Part shown: one piece after another, positions 44,415 to 56,922 of the stretch
Numbering within the stretch: position 1 is the stretch's first letter
How the letters are laid out: every line of letters starts with the position of its first letter
DNA from: Blastomussa wellsi
Taxonomy: Eukaryota; Cnidaria; Anthozoa; Scleractinia; Plerogyridae
Reading direction: 5' to 3'
DNA length: 64,000 nt
Assembly: GCA_947652115.1 (NCBI GenBank)
Contig: OX393572.1
Coordinates: 2,267,984 to 2,331,983, forward strand
The notes under the pieces: model-generated
The model's input: the letters and a program-made list of their open reading frames with translations, nothing else
The model's database searches: none
What the model was told of the DNA's origin: nothing
Program-made: the position numbers and the translations under genes

Positions 44415-44805
44415 TAAAGTTAAAGGGACACTGGGACAAGTTTTTCTGTTTTCAGCTACACTCGTTGCTAAAATCATTGTCTGGTACCTTTACTCGTGCC
44501 CAAAATGCTCCTGATGGACTAACAGAAAGGTATCAAACGAACTATGTCTCAGAGAACAAATCATAATGAATTTCTGGTTATATTTTCAAGGAATGGCTCT
44601 AGAATTGGAAAACACTGGTTACTATTTTCAAATTTAAATCCCATTTCCATCCTTGCCATCCTAAGTGATAGGCGGCAATAAACGGTTTCAGTGTAGTGAT
44701 ACAGTCCCAGGTAACAAAACTACACCGTTATTTTTGGGTTGCCATTGACTCGGGAAAATATTTCAGCATTTTAAATGACGCCAAAATACCGTGAAAATGC
44801 TCCTG
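44415..44805 (-). repeat. Dispersed repeat family R3, copy 3
   Basis: AAAGGGACACTGGGACAAG, AATCATTGTCTGGTACCTTT, TCCTAAGTGATAGGCGGCAA and CAGGTAACAAAACTACACCG reproduce the 31.9 kb copy in reverse orientation nearly end to end. Confidence 0.85.
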
Positions 44806-47639
44806 TAAGCCTAAATTTTTTTTTACAATCCTTCTCTATTTTCCTCATTCGAAGCCATCCTTGTTTCTTCTTGGTAAAAGATTTATAAGTTTCTTTTGAT
44901 TTGAAGGCAATTTTACGCATTGTCAAAGATGACTTGTTGACTAAGCGCCTCAAAAATTTAGCTCATAATGTTATAAGATCAGGTCTGTTTTTCCACGCTC
45001 ACCGCCGAAGCTGAAACCTTTACAAGCATGTTGCTGCAAAGAGGCCTGACTCGCACTACTTGCAATAAACATTTTGCTTATCTGAAAAGCACACAAAAGG
45101 GCGGCTTTAGTCACCTAAATGACCAAATAACTGATTCCGGAAAATATTAAATCGCTTTATAGCTCAGGTGCTAATCGGTGTGTGAACAGGGAACCTTACT
45201 CCAAGTTTTCATAAGTTCAACACAGGTGACCTATTGGTATTCTTTTTTACCGGCCGCACATCACTAACTGCTGAACAATAAACCAGTCTCTGTTAACTTG
45301 GTGTTATTTGCCATTCAATTTGCAGTTTTTCGTCTCTAAATTCGGTCGGTTTTTATGTAATTGCACAAAGAAATCAACACTAAACTAATCAGTTTTTTGA
45401 CGCTAAATCCAATCCGTTTAATTCTGTTTGAAAAAAAAATGAGTATCGATCTGCATGATTAAAATTATGAACTTTGTACCAGAGGTTCTGCCATGTGTTC
45501 ATCTTTGAAAATCCGAATGACGCAGGTCAGGATTATCTCAGATCAACAATTCACTCCTTACGTATTTGTTGCTCATTTGGATTCAACGATGATGAAGGAA
45601 TTTGTTGTTTCAAGGGTGCCCTCACTAATAGTGTTCGCAGACAAAAACCGGAAATAACCTGTTTATTCACTCAAGTACCCAACACAAAAACAACACTTGT
45701 ACAACACACATTTTCGCGGTACCACTTTTTATTGTATGGCTTGCGGCTTACGCTAATCAGGTGCTGCTGATTGTGTTAAGCACACAACATCCCGCCTTTA
45801 AATGACTAAAAAACTACTAGAAACAGGTCTTGGCAAAACATCATTCATGAGCAAGTTGCTGGTTTCTGTTTTGCTGTCTTCTAAAACGTAACCCATTCAT
45901 TCAGAAGACTGGCTGGATTGAAAATTGAAAAAAAATCTTTTGAAAAGCATTGACAAACAGAATCAGACTAAGGTACTGCTCAATAGCCTTTATGATTGCT
46001 CAGCTAACAACTCGTATTTCGCTTCTACATTTTGTAGAGATTTGATTTTGAGACTTTAGACATTGATCGTCAGGCATTGACTGAAGGAAATTAAAATCCC
46101 CGATAATTAAATTAATTGAAATAGGTCTTTGGGCGCAATTGCCGTCAATAATTTGCAGTTGCTTTATTTGTCGAAGCGAAAAACTGTCGATACAGTAGAG
46201 TGGGGCAGTTTCTAGTAAGTATTCAGCGTTCACTGAATGTTATACATTTCGAAAATATAAAGGATTTCTTTCCGAAAGTCGGACAGTTTACTTTGGTTTT
46301 TTGTTTCTCGCAAGTGGCCAGTTTTGTTACCAAGCACTTCAAGTGCTACACATCAGCGAAGTCAAGCCAAGCCACGTCTTTCCATTTTCGTTCTTTAAAG
46401 ATAGCAAAGGCCCAAAAAGACTTGACAGCTTTTGAAAATTTCGTGTGTGTGGATACCAGAAGAACTGAAACTGTTGTCAAGAGACTCGGAGAAAATGTTC
46501 ACACAAGCAACGTGTCTTTTTACTCTGTTGTCACCCGTCTGTTCACAAGACACACAACTCAAATCTAAAACTTCGCTTGTTGTTTATTTAGTTCAAGAAT
46601 TGAAGGCTACTGTTCGGTGTTTGATTTGTTTGACCACATATCCAAGGAATGAATTTATTATCTTTTTACCGATAAAATCGAATTTCCGACCTTAGTAATC
46701 ACACTCCAAAGAGCATTTCCATCCGTCATTACAGTAATTAATTACCTCGAAGTTGTTGTTATCAATTAAAGCTTAAGAACTGCGCTTTAATCGATTTCGT
46801 TGGACGGGCATTGATTGCTTGTGAAAGACATTGTTCAATACTGCAATTCACTTTTGAGTGGGTATTCAGAGAATTGTAATTTCCGTTTAGAACCTATATA
46901 AATCTTTCGCATTTCATTAAACCATGTTGGAGAAAACGTCTCCTCATGGTTTCAATCCAGTTGCTTCTTTTAGAAATATGATTTTTTTTCTCCCCCATTC
47001 ACTTGGGTTAATCCTTAAACAAAGATATTTTGCTTTTGAAAGTGAAAATAAGTCGACATTTTCTATGAGTTGCGTTCATATTCTTGGGATGATAATTAAC
47101 TATTGACAGGCTCGAGTGGTATGCATAATACGCCTATCTCGGTTAATAAATCAGTTGGTTCGATACCGACGCGCCATCAGCAAACAAACGTTAACTAAAT
47201 CACATGAAAACCATGAAGGTTGGTCGCCGTATAATTTGATTTCGGCATGGGAGATAACTCGGTGAATCCTGTACACTTGCTCTGCGGATATTATCGAGAT
47301 TGCTTTCAATAAATTTTAAACCTGACGATAAAAGGTTTGATTACTGTAATCTAGGATTAAAATGATATATTCACGAACGGTTGACAAGTGAACTATTCGC
47401 TAAGATGAGAGATTTGTCAAGAGCACGTATAAACCTGACAAGGCACGTCATTGATGCGATCAACGTCTTCATAATAGAATCTGAATTAAAACTACCTCCA
47501 AAGAATGCATCGGTAAACAGCCCAAAACTCTATACAGCTTTATGCCCAAAGAATTGGCTAGTACATCTCTCGGACTAGTCGGGGACACAACTTGGACAGC
47601 TGAAAGAGATTTCCTGTAAAACAACACTGAAGAACATAC
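44806..47639. other. Intergenic between homeobox genes A and B
   Basis: Mostly unique AT-rich sequence. A TATATAAA box at about 46894-46901 could be a promoter for gene B or an upstream exon, but no exon with a suitable donor was confirmed. A 122-codon open frame at 46200-46568 has no recognisable domain and I leave it out as a gene. Confidence 0.35.
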
Positions 47640-50553
47640 ATGGCGGAGAGGATCAGAGAATCTGCAGATGACAACCCTTTTCAGCCACCTTCAGCATCTA
47701 AACCCTATCTGTCGTTCTCGATAGAAAATATCTTAAGCGAAGGAACATTTGGACCACGACACCAGCAAAGAAAAGTACACACCCAGAAATGTGAAAGTTC
47801 CAGAAAAGAAAAGGCTAAAAAGCAATCGGTAGAGACTTTGTTCACACGCCTGCCTTGGCTGGCTTACACTCGGTACTGCCCTCCAAAAATCCCAAGTAAG
47901 TAAAAGACTTTTCCTTCATCTATAGGTTATCTAGTTTTCATGTTTAGTCTAGCTACATTTATTTTGTTTTTCGGATTTGTTTTACGCCAACGTGTTATAT
48001 ACAGCCTGTCGCAAAGATTTGATGATTGGTGTGGCTATTTAGCAACAACTTGCTGTAAAGACGGCCTGAAAAATACCTACTTCCCTAAACATACGTACAT
48101 TTTTGCAATTGGTTTTTGATTTCTGTTGGGCAACTGTGTTGTCACTGCACGTGGATGCAAGAACAGGTCTCGCTTCTATCAGCTCTGACAATCTTCCCAA
48201 ACAATATGAACTGGGACTTCAGAATTTCGAATCGCAGACTAAGTGTGGGAGACATTCATCTCTTCCAAAGGGCATCTTTGTTACGTGGGATTCTCAAATA
48301 AGGGCCTCAAGTCATCCTTTTACGCGTCCATGTGCATGTACTTCGGTAAAGCTCCTTTTCATGTTTTTTTATGGACTTTGAGCGATGTGCGACTAAGCCT
48401 CTGTTTGCAGCAAAAACCGCAAATTAAGCACCTACATTTTACAGAAGCAGACCTGAACGGGAAGGCATACACAACTATAGGCGTTTTTTACCTTAGTTTA
48501 CGGTTCATAGTTTATAAATCTCAGTTTATAGTTCCTGTGTTCACGGAGTATTGTTTGAAAAGGCGTTCGCTATTATAAAAGAACAAGTTAATCACTCAGT
48601 CTCAATTTTGACCGTCAGGAAAAAAGGGTTCTTTGTGTTGTTCAGTCCTAGAATTTCTTCGTTATGATTTACGCTTGAAGCTTGGATGTGAGTGTCTTTC
48701 TTGGGAAAATGTGATCTGGCTAGTTTTTAATTTCCGAAGCAAAAAACTGATCTGAAAGAGGCCTTCAGCTGTACTTTCACCCAACATGTAAAATAAATCA
48801 AACAACACAAAAATAAGCTTACATCTTAAATGGAATAATGCTGCTGTAATAAAACGCAGTTTATACACACGAGTATAGTACAATTTTATCTTAAAGGAGT
48901 TGTTTAACTTTGAATTTGCCACAAATAATAATCGCTTTCTTCTAGCTTTAATTTGGGGTTTTGCAAGAACTGTAAAAAATGATCGCGTTAATCTATTGAA
49001 GTTATTATTTTTCTACAGCGAAGTGGCTCTTTGTCTTGAAAATGATTAAGTTAATTTTTTTTCTGTACACTCTTAGTACACGTTAATGATTTCCTATCTC
49101 CAAACAATAACCTTTTGAAACCACTTTAAGACCTTAATCTCCATTATTACTTTTTGTTATCGCCAAGTTGTTCCAAAGAAACATTTTTCATTTAAAATAA
49201 TTTCGTTGAGTACGTGTTGAATGCACCCTCCAATTCAAATGTGTGACCGCAGTTTAAAGAAATCTCGGTGCAATGCATCTTAGAACCTAACAGGTTTATA
49301 CTAGCTTGCTACCGTTTTTGATTTTCGACTCTCATCGCAAAGAACACGTTAATCTGACGTAAAGTGTTTTTTTCTTAGACCGCCATTTGATCCGCATTGG
49401 ACAAGCCAACACTGTTGTTGTCCCATCTGTCTGCCCTTCCCAAACAATGAAATAAGATTGTTTGTTTGTTACAGTCTCTTTTTGCTGTAAGGACACGTGT
49501 ATCAGGTGGTTCGCCATGCGATGATTTGATTATTGGTATACGTTAGGGAAAGAAGAAATTTAATATTATTATTGTATCGTGTGTAAAGCTAAAGGAAACA
49601 GTTTCTTTGGCTGCATAGGGTGCATTGGATTGTCATTTGGACGCGCAGTTTGCTAGGATACAATCCATCTAAGTCTATTCAGGATACCATCCCAGCATTC
49701 AGCATTATGTTTAGACACGAGCGCACCCAGGAGACTAACTGGCTTCCACTTCAGCAGTACATGCTGAACATTAATTAATTGAGCTTTGTTCTTTTAGTTC
49801 TTCTCTTTTATTGTAGTATAGTGTGTTCTTATATTATAGTAATATTTTTTCTGAGCAATGTTCTTATTGGTCAACAGCGCGCGTTATGATTGGTCAAAAG
49901 CTATCGCTTATTTTATTGCAACCGCATCACAAAAAACAGTGTATTTCAGCAGTAAATTAAGGTTTTCGTCTTCGAAAGTGTAGCCAACTTTTTTTATGCC
50001 ATATATATATAATTACAATCCTTTTCAATCTTCCAAATTAGAAGCCATCCATGTTTCGTCTAGTTAGTTTATCGCTAGCTCTTTGGTGTTATTCTACCAT
50101 GGTAAACTTTTATTTTAATGTTCCCTTTGATTTGAAGATTATTTTATAAGTTGCCAAAGATTTCATCATTGGCCTGAGCCCTCTTACTGCGCCAATAAAC
50201 CATGTAAATGCGTGTTCAGATGGTTATACCATTGCTTTTGTTGTTTTGTAGTTGAAAGTGGCCAGAATCTTGATAAATCGCTTTTCGTTTCTGCAGGAAC
50301 CAAACCTAGGAAAGGCTCCCGCCGACATAAATTGGACAGGAATCCCAGAATTCCATTCTCCACTTCACAGTTGGCTGCATTAGAAGCCAAATTTCTTCAG
50401 ACCCAGTACCTGTCGGGCTCAGAAGTGCGCGATTTATCATCCACCCTGAGAGTTACTGAGCACCGAGTGAAGATTTGGTTCCAGAACCGGAGAGCGCGCG
50501 AAAAGAAAACTCGAGCCGCCACCGCCGAAAACTCTGGGTCACCTCAAAGATGA
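47640..50553 (+). CDS. ANTP-class homeobox gene B (Msx/Msxlx-like), two exons
   Basis: Exon 1 is 47640-47895 and exon 2 is 50297-50553. The GTAAGT donor and CTGCAG acceptor give a phase-1 intron at exactly the same codon as in genes A and C. The product is 170 residues. It has FSIENIL at 26-32, LPWLAYTRYCPPKIP at 71-85 (Cys replacing the Ser of the paralogues), then a homeodomain at about 99-158. The homeodomain has PRIPFSTSQL, VKIWFQNRR and AREKK. Only 12 residues follow it, so it lacks the longer C-terminal tails of A and C. It is a predicted nuclear transcription factor. Its 2.4-kb intron carries no recognised repeat, and an R1 repeat follows 43 bases after the stop codon. Confidence 0.9.
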
Positions 50554-50595
50554 ACTGTAACTGCAATGTTTTTACAGCTGTTGTAGATAAATTTT

Positions 50596-50822
50596 AAAGG
50601 ATCTCTGTCACAATATTTTGAGTCATTTTTACAACAAAGCAAATTTCCCTTAAAATGAATGAAACCTCTAACAGTTTACTAAGGAAGAAAAACACCAAAG
50701 AGGTGATAATGAACCAAAAAGGAACAAGGATGAGAAAGATTGAGATGGATTGCAAATGACGAATTTGAAAAATTTAGGCTAAATGTTTCAAAATGCACCA
50801 ACCATGACGAAGTTCCTTTAAA
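50596..50822 (+). repeat. Dispersed repeat family R1, copy 3
   Basis: TTAAAGGATCTCTGTCACAA start, TTGAGTCATTTTTACAACAA, GGAACAAGGATGAGAAAG and GACGAAGTTCCTTTAA end. The closest match is the 7.3 kb copy. It probably lies in the 3' untranslated region of homeobox gene B. Confidence 0.8.
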
Positions 50823-51080
50823 CCTCGGATGTACAAACAAACCCACACTTCCATCGCGTTACAAGGGGTGGGTGGAGTTGATCAAACTTCCTTGGGTTTT
50901 CCTTCTGATAAAGGGCGCTAGTCAGCCACCCCTTTGTTTTTGTTTACATGAGAGAGTTTCAGTATTACATTTTACGCCGAGCGTGTCGAAACGAAAGAGA
51001 TCACGGAGAAACTTGGTATGCTGGAGGCTGACTAAATGACTTTTCATTGAGTTAGAAAGCCATGAGCGTGCTCTAGAAGA

Positions 51081-51208
51081 GACCAATTCGGCTAACGTGT
51101 TTACCTCCTTGTTGCTACCCAATTCCGATCATGTGGTGATTCATTTGGGAGGTTACATGACCTGAATTGGGTGGCAACAAGAATGTAAACACGTTAGCCG
51201 AATTGGTC
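51081..51208. repeat. Foldback element, about 45-bp arms
   Basis: GACCAATTCGGCTAACGTGT, then TTAC and GTTGCTACCCAATTC, pair with GAATTGGGTGGCAAC, GTAAACACGTTAGCCGAATT and GGTC. Few mismatches, about 35-base loop. Confidence 0.85.
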
Positions 51209-51329
51209 TGGATGGTACAATTTGGGCTGGCTATGACGTCACATGGCGTTATATGATCCGCCATCTTGGATTTTACAATTTTCTCAAAAAGTCTGAAAAT
51301 CAATTTGGAACCGTCACTTCTGAGGATGT

Positions 51330-51501
51330 ATGTTATAGCATACGGAACGTCAAGTGGTTTATTTGTAATGTTTATTACCGTTGTTTGTTTTCTATTCCTT
51401 CTGAAATTGAAATGGCCGAAGAACAAGAATATCAATTATCTATTTCCTATTGTTGGGAAAATAAAAAATATATGTACAAAATAAATCAACCTAAAGTGTA
51501 A
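51330..51501 (+). repeat. Segment shared with 19.7 kb, with a short conserved reading frame
   Basis: CGGAACGTCAAG, TTATTACCGTTGTTTGTTTTC and GAAATTGAAATGGCCGAAGA match about 19680-19790. At this copy the frame starting MAEEQEYQLSISYCW stays open 32 codons to 51501. At the other copy the frame stops after MAEEQEYL. It may be a repeated exon fragment or part of a transposon; not identified. Confidence 0.4.
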
Positions 51502-51959
51502 CCTTGAACCAAACGTTACTTTAACTTGATAGTGGCGAAGACTTAGGGTTGCTGGAGGCCTAACAAGCCAGGTCAACCCGAGGGTAAATAAGGTATGACG
51601 ATGCAGATGTAAACCTTTGTTTTTGCAAAGACTTTGCATTATGTAAAAAGCATCTTTCTTTGTCAGCTTCAGAACCAAAGTACAAATAACATTTGTTCAA
51701 GCTGAGGAACTTTCGTTGGAATACGTTTACTCCAGCCTCGAGACAGTTGATAACAGGTTTGACTATGCTACCATGTATACATATTATACATAAAGATTTC
51801 ATTTCTCACGGCAGGATTTCTTCCAACCGAACAGAAATAACCACAGCTAATGGAACTTGTAACTAGCAGTGTAGCCCTTGCGTTTTCATATGAAAATGCT
51901 TCGCCTCTAGGTCCAAACGCCTGCCCCGTCTTGTATACTGCTGTAAACCCTTGGTCTAC

Positions 51960-52260
51960 CTTCACAGGGTTCGTACACCGGTCATGGAAAACCTCGGAAG
52001 TCATGAAACTTTAGAATTTCATTTTCCAACCTTCAGAAGTCATGGAATTTAAGTGTGGATCATAGAAAGTTATGTTTATTAAAAAAGTACAAAATAAATA
52101 AGGTTTTTTTCGCGAAGCAAATGGTAAAAACGTACCCAATAGGAAAGATTATTTCCAAGAAAATGGTCAAATTTATAGGTCATGGAAAACTTGAGAAGTC
52201 CTGTATAAGGTCATTGAATTGGGGAAAGTCGTGGAAATTCAAAAACGGGACAGATTAAAA
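51960..52260 (+). repeat. GTCATGGAAA-word repetitive element
   Basis: The words GGTCATGGAAAAC, AAGTCATG and GTCATGGAATTT recur (near 51981, 52001, 52031, 52178 and 52208). A dispersed repeat of this kind is common in many animal genomes. No gene called. Confidence 0.5.
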
Positions 52261-52347
52261 ACCTGCTTCATAGAAATTGACACTCCAAAGTCAAAAGTAA
52301 AAGTGCGGCATTCATTTCTAAAATTTTCACTCGATTTAATGAAAATA

Positions 52348-52512
52348 CTTAGATGAATCTACCATTAGTTGCCTCTGATTAAGATATTTTGAAAAGCCTT
52401 TTTAAATACCTAAGGACAATATTCCATCCCAAGATGAATCTACCACTAGGTGCCTCCAATTGAAATAGTTTGAAAAGCGTTTTTAAATACCTAACGACAA
52501 TCTTCCCTCCCC
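52348..52512 (+). repeat. Tandem duplication of about 84 bp
   Basis: Two copies beginning AGATGAATCTACCA (about 52351 and 52433) and ending AAATACCTAAGGACAAT / AAATACCTAACGACAAT, with several substitutions between them. Confidence 0.85.
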
Positions 52513-54016
52513 TTTTGCTATACTCTACCTACTCTCTTAGCAACCTCTGATCTAGCTTTTAAAAAAAGGTCCCCCTTCTGAGCGAAGTCTGCCCCTATGG
52601 TTGTCTCCCCGGGGGGCAGTCTAGCTAAAAGGACAATGCGAGCACACGTGTGTGAAGACAGGTACGTGGGTGAGAGCAGGTTTGATTTCTGCGTCAATCC
52701 AAGATAGTATATTTAGCAAGGCGGCTCTTGTGTAGTCAGTATAAACCTTATGCAAAGACTGATTAAGTGAAACTATTTCAGTTGCGCAAATCCAAGCCCT
52801 TAAAGTAAACATTCAATCTGGAAGTCATACTTTGAATGCCGTAATTATCCCTCATGAAATATACCTCCTTAAAGTTGTCTCCTTCTCAAGTGATTGCATG
52901 AGAGCGGATTAACAGAGCGCCATATGTCTGGGTTTCTTATATGGCTTGGATAAGTCCGTCTGTACTTAAGTGTAAGAGTGTATTATATACCAAATGAAAT
53001 GAGATCACACAGTCAGTGATGAAAACTCTCCCGATATAGTGTACTGTGTATGTATTGTAATTTGCGTTGTTCAAAGGGCACACTGTTTGATTATTGGTTC
53101 GGAAACACTCTTCACAGAAACGTCATTTGCACAACAATGAATCTTGAAGTTATCTGAGAGGGATAAACCGAAGATCATCACAAACATACTGCATACACAC
53201 ACAACGTACTTATTCCAATAAAATGAGCAATCAAACATTTCCGGTGCTTCAATACTCTCTTCCAGACTTGTATTAGCTAATAATATTGTCAGTGATCTCG
53301 TAATGTATTCTAAAAATTTCGCTTTGGTGATATTTTGTTTGCCGTGCATTATCTGGTTGGTAATAACCGCGCGTGTAATAATTTAATCTTCTCAGGAGTT
53401 AACAGACAAGCTGTCACTCTGTGTATACCCCCTCGTATGAATGGACTCGACAGCGGTATTGAATCTCATGAATGACCACGTCCCGAAATGCAAACTAAAC
53501 CAGGGTCGTTACAACCGCAGAAGAACAGACTAAGCTCTTCATTAACTTTGAAATTAATTGTAAGAATAAAGTGATTAAGTTTTGCAGACTGAATAAACCG
53601 CTGGTGGCTGCAGCTGCTGTACAGGTTTTCACTGTCCTTGATTGCACTTGTCCACGATTTTTGAAGTCGAATGGCTAAGTGGCTGCTCAAGACGAGGTAA
53701 AAAAAGATTCCAGCTGAAGAAATTCTTTATTCACTCTCGTCATAGTCTGACCAGGTTACCCTACTGCGCACGCGTGTGTTATTTTCTTTTAAGATACCCT
53801 TTGAATAAAACAACTGCGACATTTAAACCATACATGTCACTTCAATATTCTTAAAAAACACTCAATACTATTCTATTTCATAATTCCCATAAAATGAAAG
53901 ACAGGGCACGTCAACTCTTAAATTTACCATACACTATTTATCTTACGAAGTACCCGTTTTGAAACTGCCCCTTGACAGAATCTGAGACTGAAATTAATTA
54001 AACCATATTATGGAAC

Positions 54017-54022
54017 TTTATT
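54017..54022 (-). promoter_or_regulatory. Possible polyadenylation signal of homeobox gene C
   Basis: AATAAA on the minus strand, 84 bases beyond the stop codon of homeobox gene C. Confidence 0.5.
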
Positions 54023-54105
54023 AAATGTCAAATAAATGGATGCAGTTTTCTGTTCCCAATAAACAAAAATGAGTTCTTGGCACACATACGACTGCACTCC
54101 ATTGA

Positions 54106-55198
54106 CTATACATACCAGTTTCTCGGGCATTTGTAAAGATCACAGTTGGAGTAGCTTGAAAGATGAATCCGTGGTACGTTTGTTATACCCTCCCATCCAT
54201 TTCTGTTTAAAGAAGTACTATATTGTAACTCAAGGGCAAAACATGGTGTGAAATTGTGTTGAGTTCTGTCAGAACCTGAACAGTTAAAACGCGATGGGCA
54301 GTGAATATTTTTCACTTTAGGCTTGTCCCGGACTTTTTTCTCGGCACATGGCTCATCTGTAGTTTGCTGATGCCGATAACTGGCGACTTTGGACCTCTTT
54401 TTCTCCCGTGCACGGCGGTTCTGGAACCAAATTTTTATGCGGTTTCCTGGAAGCTTGAGCATGGCGGAAAGCTGCGATACCTTGCCTGCAGTAACATAGT
54501 GGGTGTCCCCATAGCTTTTCTCCAACTCCAGTAGCTGCTCTGTTGAGAATGGGACTCTTGGACTGCCATTCGCCTTCCTTCTATTGACGGTTTTACGATT
54601 TCTTGACCCTGTGATAAAATTGCAAGCATTCCCTTAACTTTACACCTTTTAACAGTTAGCGGTTGCCCGCCCTTTATCGATCTTCAGCTAGTTTTCCCAC
54701 GCTGCCCTAACTATGGGAGGATGAAACAGGTTCTCTTAGTGACTTCCCTTCGCACATAAAAGAATCTCTTTGCAGGCGTCTTTCTGATGTGGATTATTCA
54801 GTTGATTATTGTATTTTTCTGCCACCATTGTTTGTGAATCTTTTCTTTTCATAAGTTTACTAAGAAAAAAATTCTAAAGATGTTCTTGTGACTGGCCTCA
54901 ATTTTCTGTCTTGAAGATGACTTCCATGGAGACTTACAAGTAAGAGTTCTCAGCACTTACTTGGGATTTTGGGGGGAGAATAGCGTGTATAAGCCAGCCA
55001 CGGAAGATTTCTGATCACCGAACTCTCTGCCTTTAAAGGCGTTTCTTGGTGAAGAGCTTCTGTGTCCCTGTTGGTAGCACGTTTGGAAGACAGCGAGGTC
55101 TTCACAGATTTGCCTTCCTTGAGAATATTTTCGATCGAGAAGTTCAGGGTAGGTTGAGCTACGGTGTTCGTCATGGTGGGGTTCTTTTCAGTTTTCAT
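54106..55198 (-). CDS. ANTP-class homeobox gene C (Msx/Msxlx-like), two exons
   Basis: Exon 1 is 55198-54961 and exon 2 is 54608-54106. The GTAAGT donor and ATCACAG acceptor give a phase-1 intron at the position used in A and B. The product is 246 residues. It has NFSIENIL at 19-26, LPWLAYTRYSPPKIP at 65-79, then a homeodomain at about 93-152. The homeodomain has SPRVPFSTEQLLELEKSY, RIKIWFQNRR and AREKK. A tail of about 94 residues follows, rich in Lys, Ser, Asn and Cys, with no recognised domain. It is a predicted transcription factor. It faces gene B tail-to-tail across 3.5 kb, so one inversion accompanied or followed the duplications. The 352-base intron is the shortest of the three. Confidence 0.9.
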
Positions 55199-56240
55199 GA
55201 CGCTTTATGATAAATAGTATGTATAAAGTATGTTGTTTACTGCATTATGGGAACAAACGGGCTTTTGTTGAGCAGTTTCAAAAGCCTGAAGAATGTGATT
55301 TACTTAATGTATATTTACACTTATACAAGTTTTGACAAGCTTTCATTACTAGCAGATGAACGTGTAGACTTAGACGTAATGTACTCGTAATCCATGCCCT
55401 GTTTTGTTGCCTGAGTGAACGTGACTCACTTAAATCTCAGCGAGAGTTGGGTCATCCGCGGTGTTGCGCGGCCGTGATGTAGAAGTGCCTTTCATAAAAA
55501 CAGATTACTTCAAGCTAATGTTATGGCTTTAAAACTATCCCGTGTTTACCAAGGCGGCCTCCACAAAGTACGGCGTTACTTTCAAGACGATTGAAGGAAG
55601 ACATGTCCATTAGAGTGATAGTAGGGACAAGCCGCGAGGTAAACACAAATTGATGGGCAGTCATTTGATTTGTCTTACGCAAAAGCAACCGACGTAACCT
55701 GATACACGTAATACATCTCTTTCAGGGACTTATTGTTTCCCGGGTATTGCCGTTAATCCCACAATAAAAGTGTAAACGTGACACGTTTGAAACCTCTGAA
55801 CGCTTTTATGATTACCCCCTCCCTCCGCTAAAATCAAATCAGAAACTTTTTAAGAGATAATTTTAATTAGGTCAGTGCAGGCCTAGCTCGGTTGCCTCGT
55901 CATTATCTTTAACCACGTGAAGTTTTGCAGCATTATCCAGTGATTGGTAACCGCGACATTTATCCCGAGTGTCAGAATTGTTCGCTTTCTGTTGTCCAAT
56001 ATAAAGCACAGGACCTACAAAAATGAGCCCTTTCCTTCCGTTCCGGAACCCTAAATCGGTTAACCTCTGAGATCCGGATTATGAGGTCCACTTGGCAGCA
56101 TGTATGTTAACCACTTTTTTACGAGGTTGTTTTCGGAAATAGTGTAACCACTTCTTGCATGTAAATGTAGGATTCTGCCAATACCCTGAATGTGACATTT
56201 TTAAAACGTCTGGAATGGACAGGTTGAGTGAAGACCGGCA
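55199..56240. other. Upstream region of homeobox gene C, no supported gene
   Basis: Presumed promoter of gene C close to 55200. I saw no exon or clear repeat until the element at 56.27 kb. Confidence 0.4.
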
Positions 56241-56267
56241 GAGGTACGTGGAGGTCATAAGCGGTCT

Positions 56268-56422
56268 GCAGTGGCGGATCCAGACCTTGAGCCTAGGGGC
56301 CCGGGGAGGTTTGAAAAATTTACGTGGGGAGTCGTGCGCGACACGGAATACGTGGACCATTAACAAAAATAACGGGGAGGGCGGGCCCCCGGGTCCCTCC
56401 CCTAGATCCGTCACTAGTCTGG
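56268..56422. repeat. MITE-like element, GTGGCGGATCCAG ends
   Basis: GTGGCGGATCCAGACC at the left is roughly mirrored by CTAGATCCGTCACTAG at the right. Between them is a G-rich body with GGGGCCCGGGG and GGGCCCCCGGG. Short inverted-repeat ends of this kind occur in many marine-invertebrate elements. Confidence 0.6.
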
Positions 56423-56845
56423 ACCAGGCAGGTTGAGCAAAGACGTACAGAGACCATAAATGGACTGGGCAGGTCTCTGTTTTTGTTGAGAAGGGATAAA
56501 AAATGGTCTGTGCTGGGTAGAAGACTGTAACTGGAATTTAAGTCATTCTGTCATGCACGGATGGCACATTTCGAAAATTTTATAAGATGGTGAGTTGTCG
56601 TCCTTTTCAATTTTCCTCATCCGAATCGTCTGTTCATTGTTGCCTCATTGGTGCTTTTGTAGCTTGGAAACTCCTAGTTAATATGAAGCTATGCAAACAC
56701 CCAAAGAGCAAACAAATAGGCCAAGATTTATGGTGGAAGGCCCTCGAACATGGCGTTAAATGCAGGAATGGCTCCGGGACACTTAGATTTTTTTAGACTT
56801 TGATTTTTTCGTCTAATAAAGAGAAAAAAACAAAGTCAATTATAC

Positions 56846-56922
56846 AAGCACAGAGGTGGAATCGATCCCGGGTCACCCAGAACACTACTCCCACTAACCA
56901 CTACACTACCGAGGCCCGGCTG
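56846..56922 (-). other. tRNA-like sequence, probably a pseudogene or SINE head
   Basis: On the minus strand GGTAGTGTAGTGGTTAGTGG resembles an A box and GGGATCGATTCC a B box. The acceptor stem does not close (GGCCTCG at the 5' side has no matching CGAGGCC), so I do not call a functional tRNA. Confidence 0.4.

Noticed and set aside
46200..46568. 122-codon frame upstream of homeobox gene B
   Set aside because: No domain, unremarkable composition and no splice or promoter context that supports it.
56846..56922. Functional tRNA gene on the minus strand
   Set aside because: A- and B-box-like words are present but the acceptor stem and anticodon arm do not pair.
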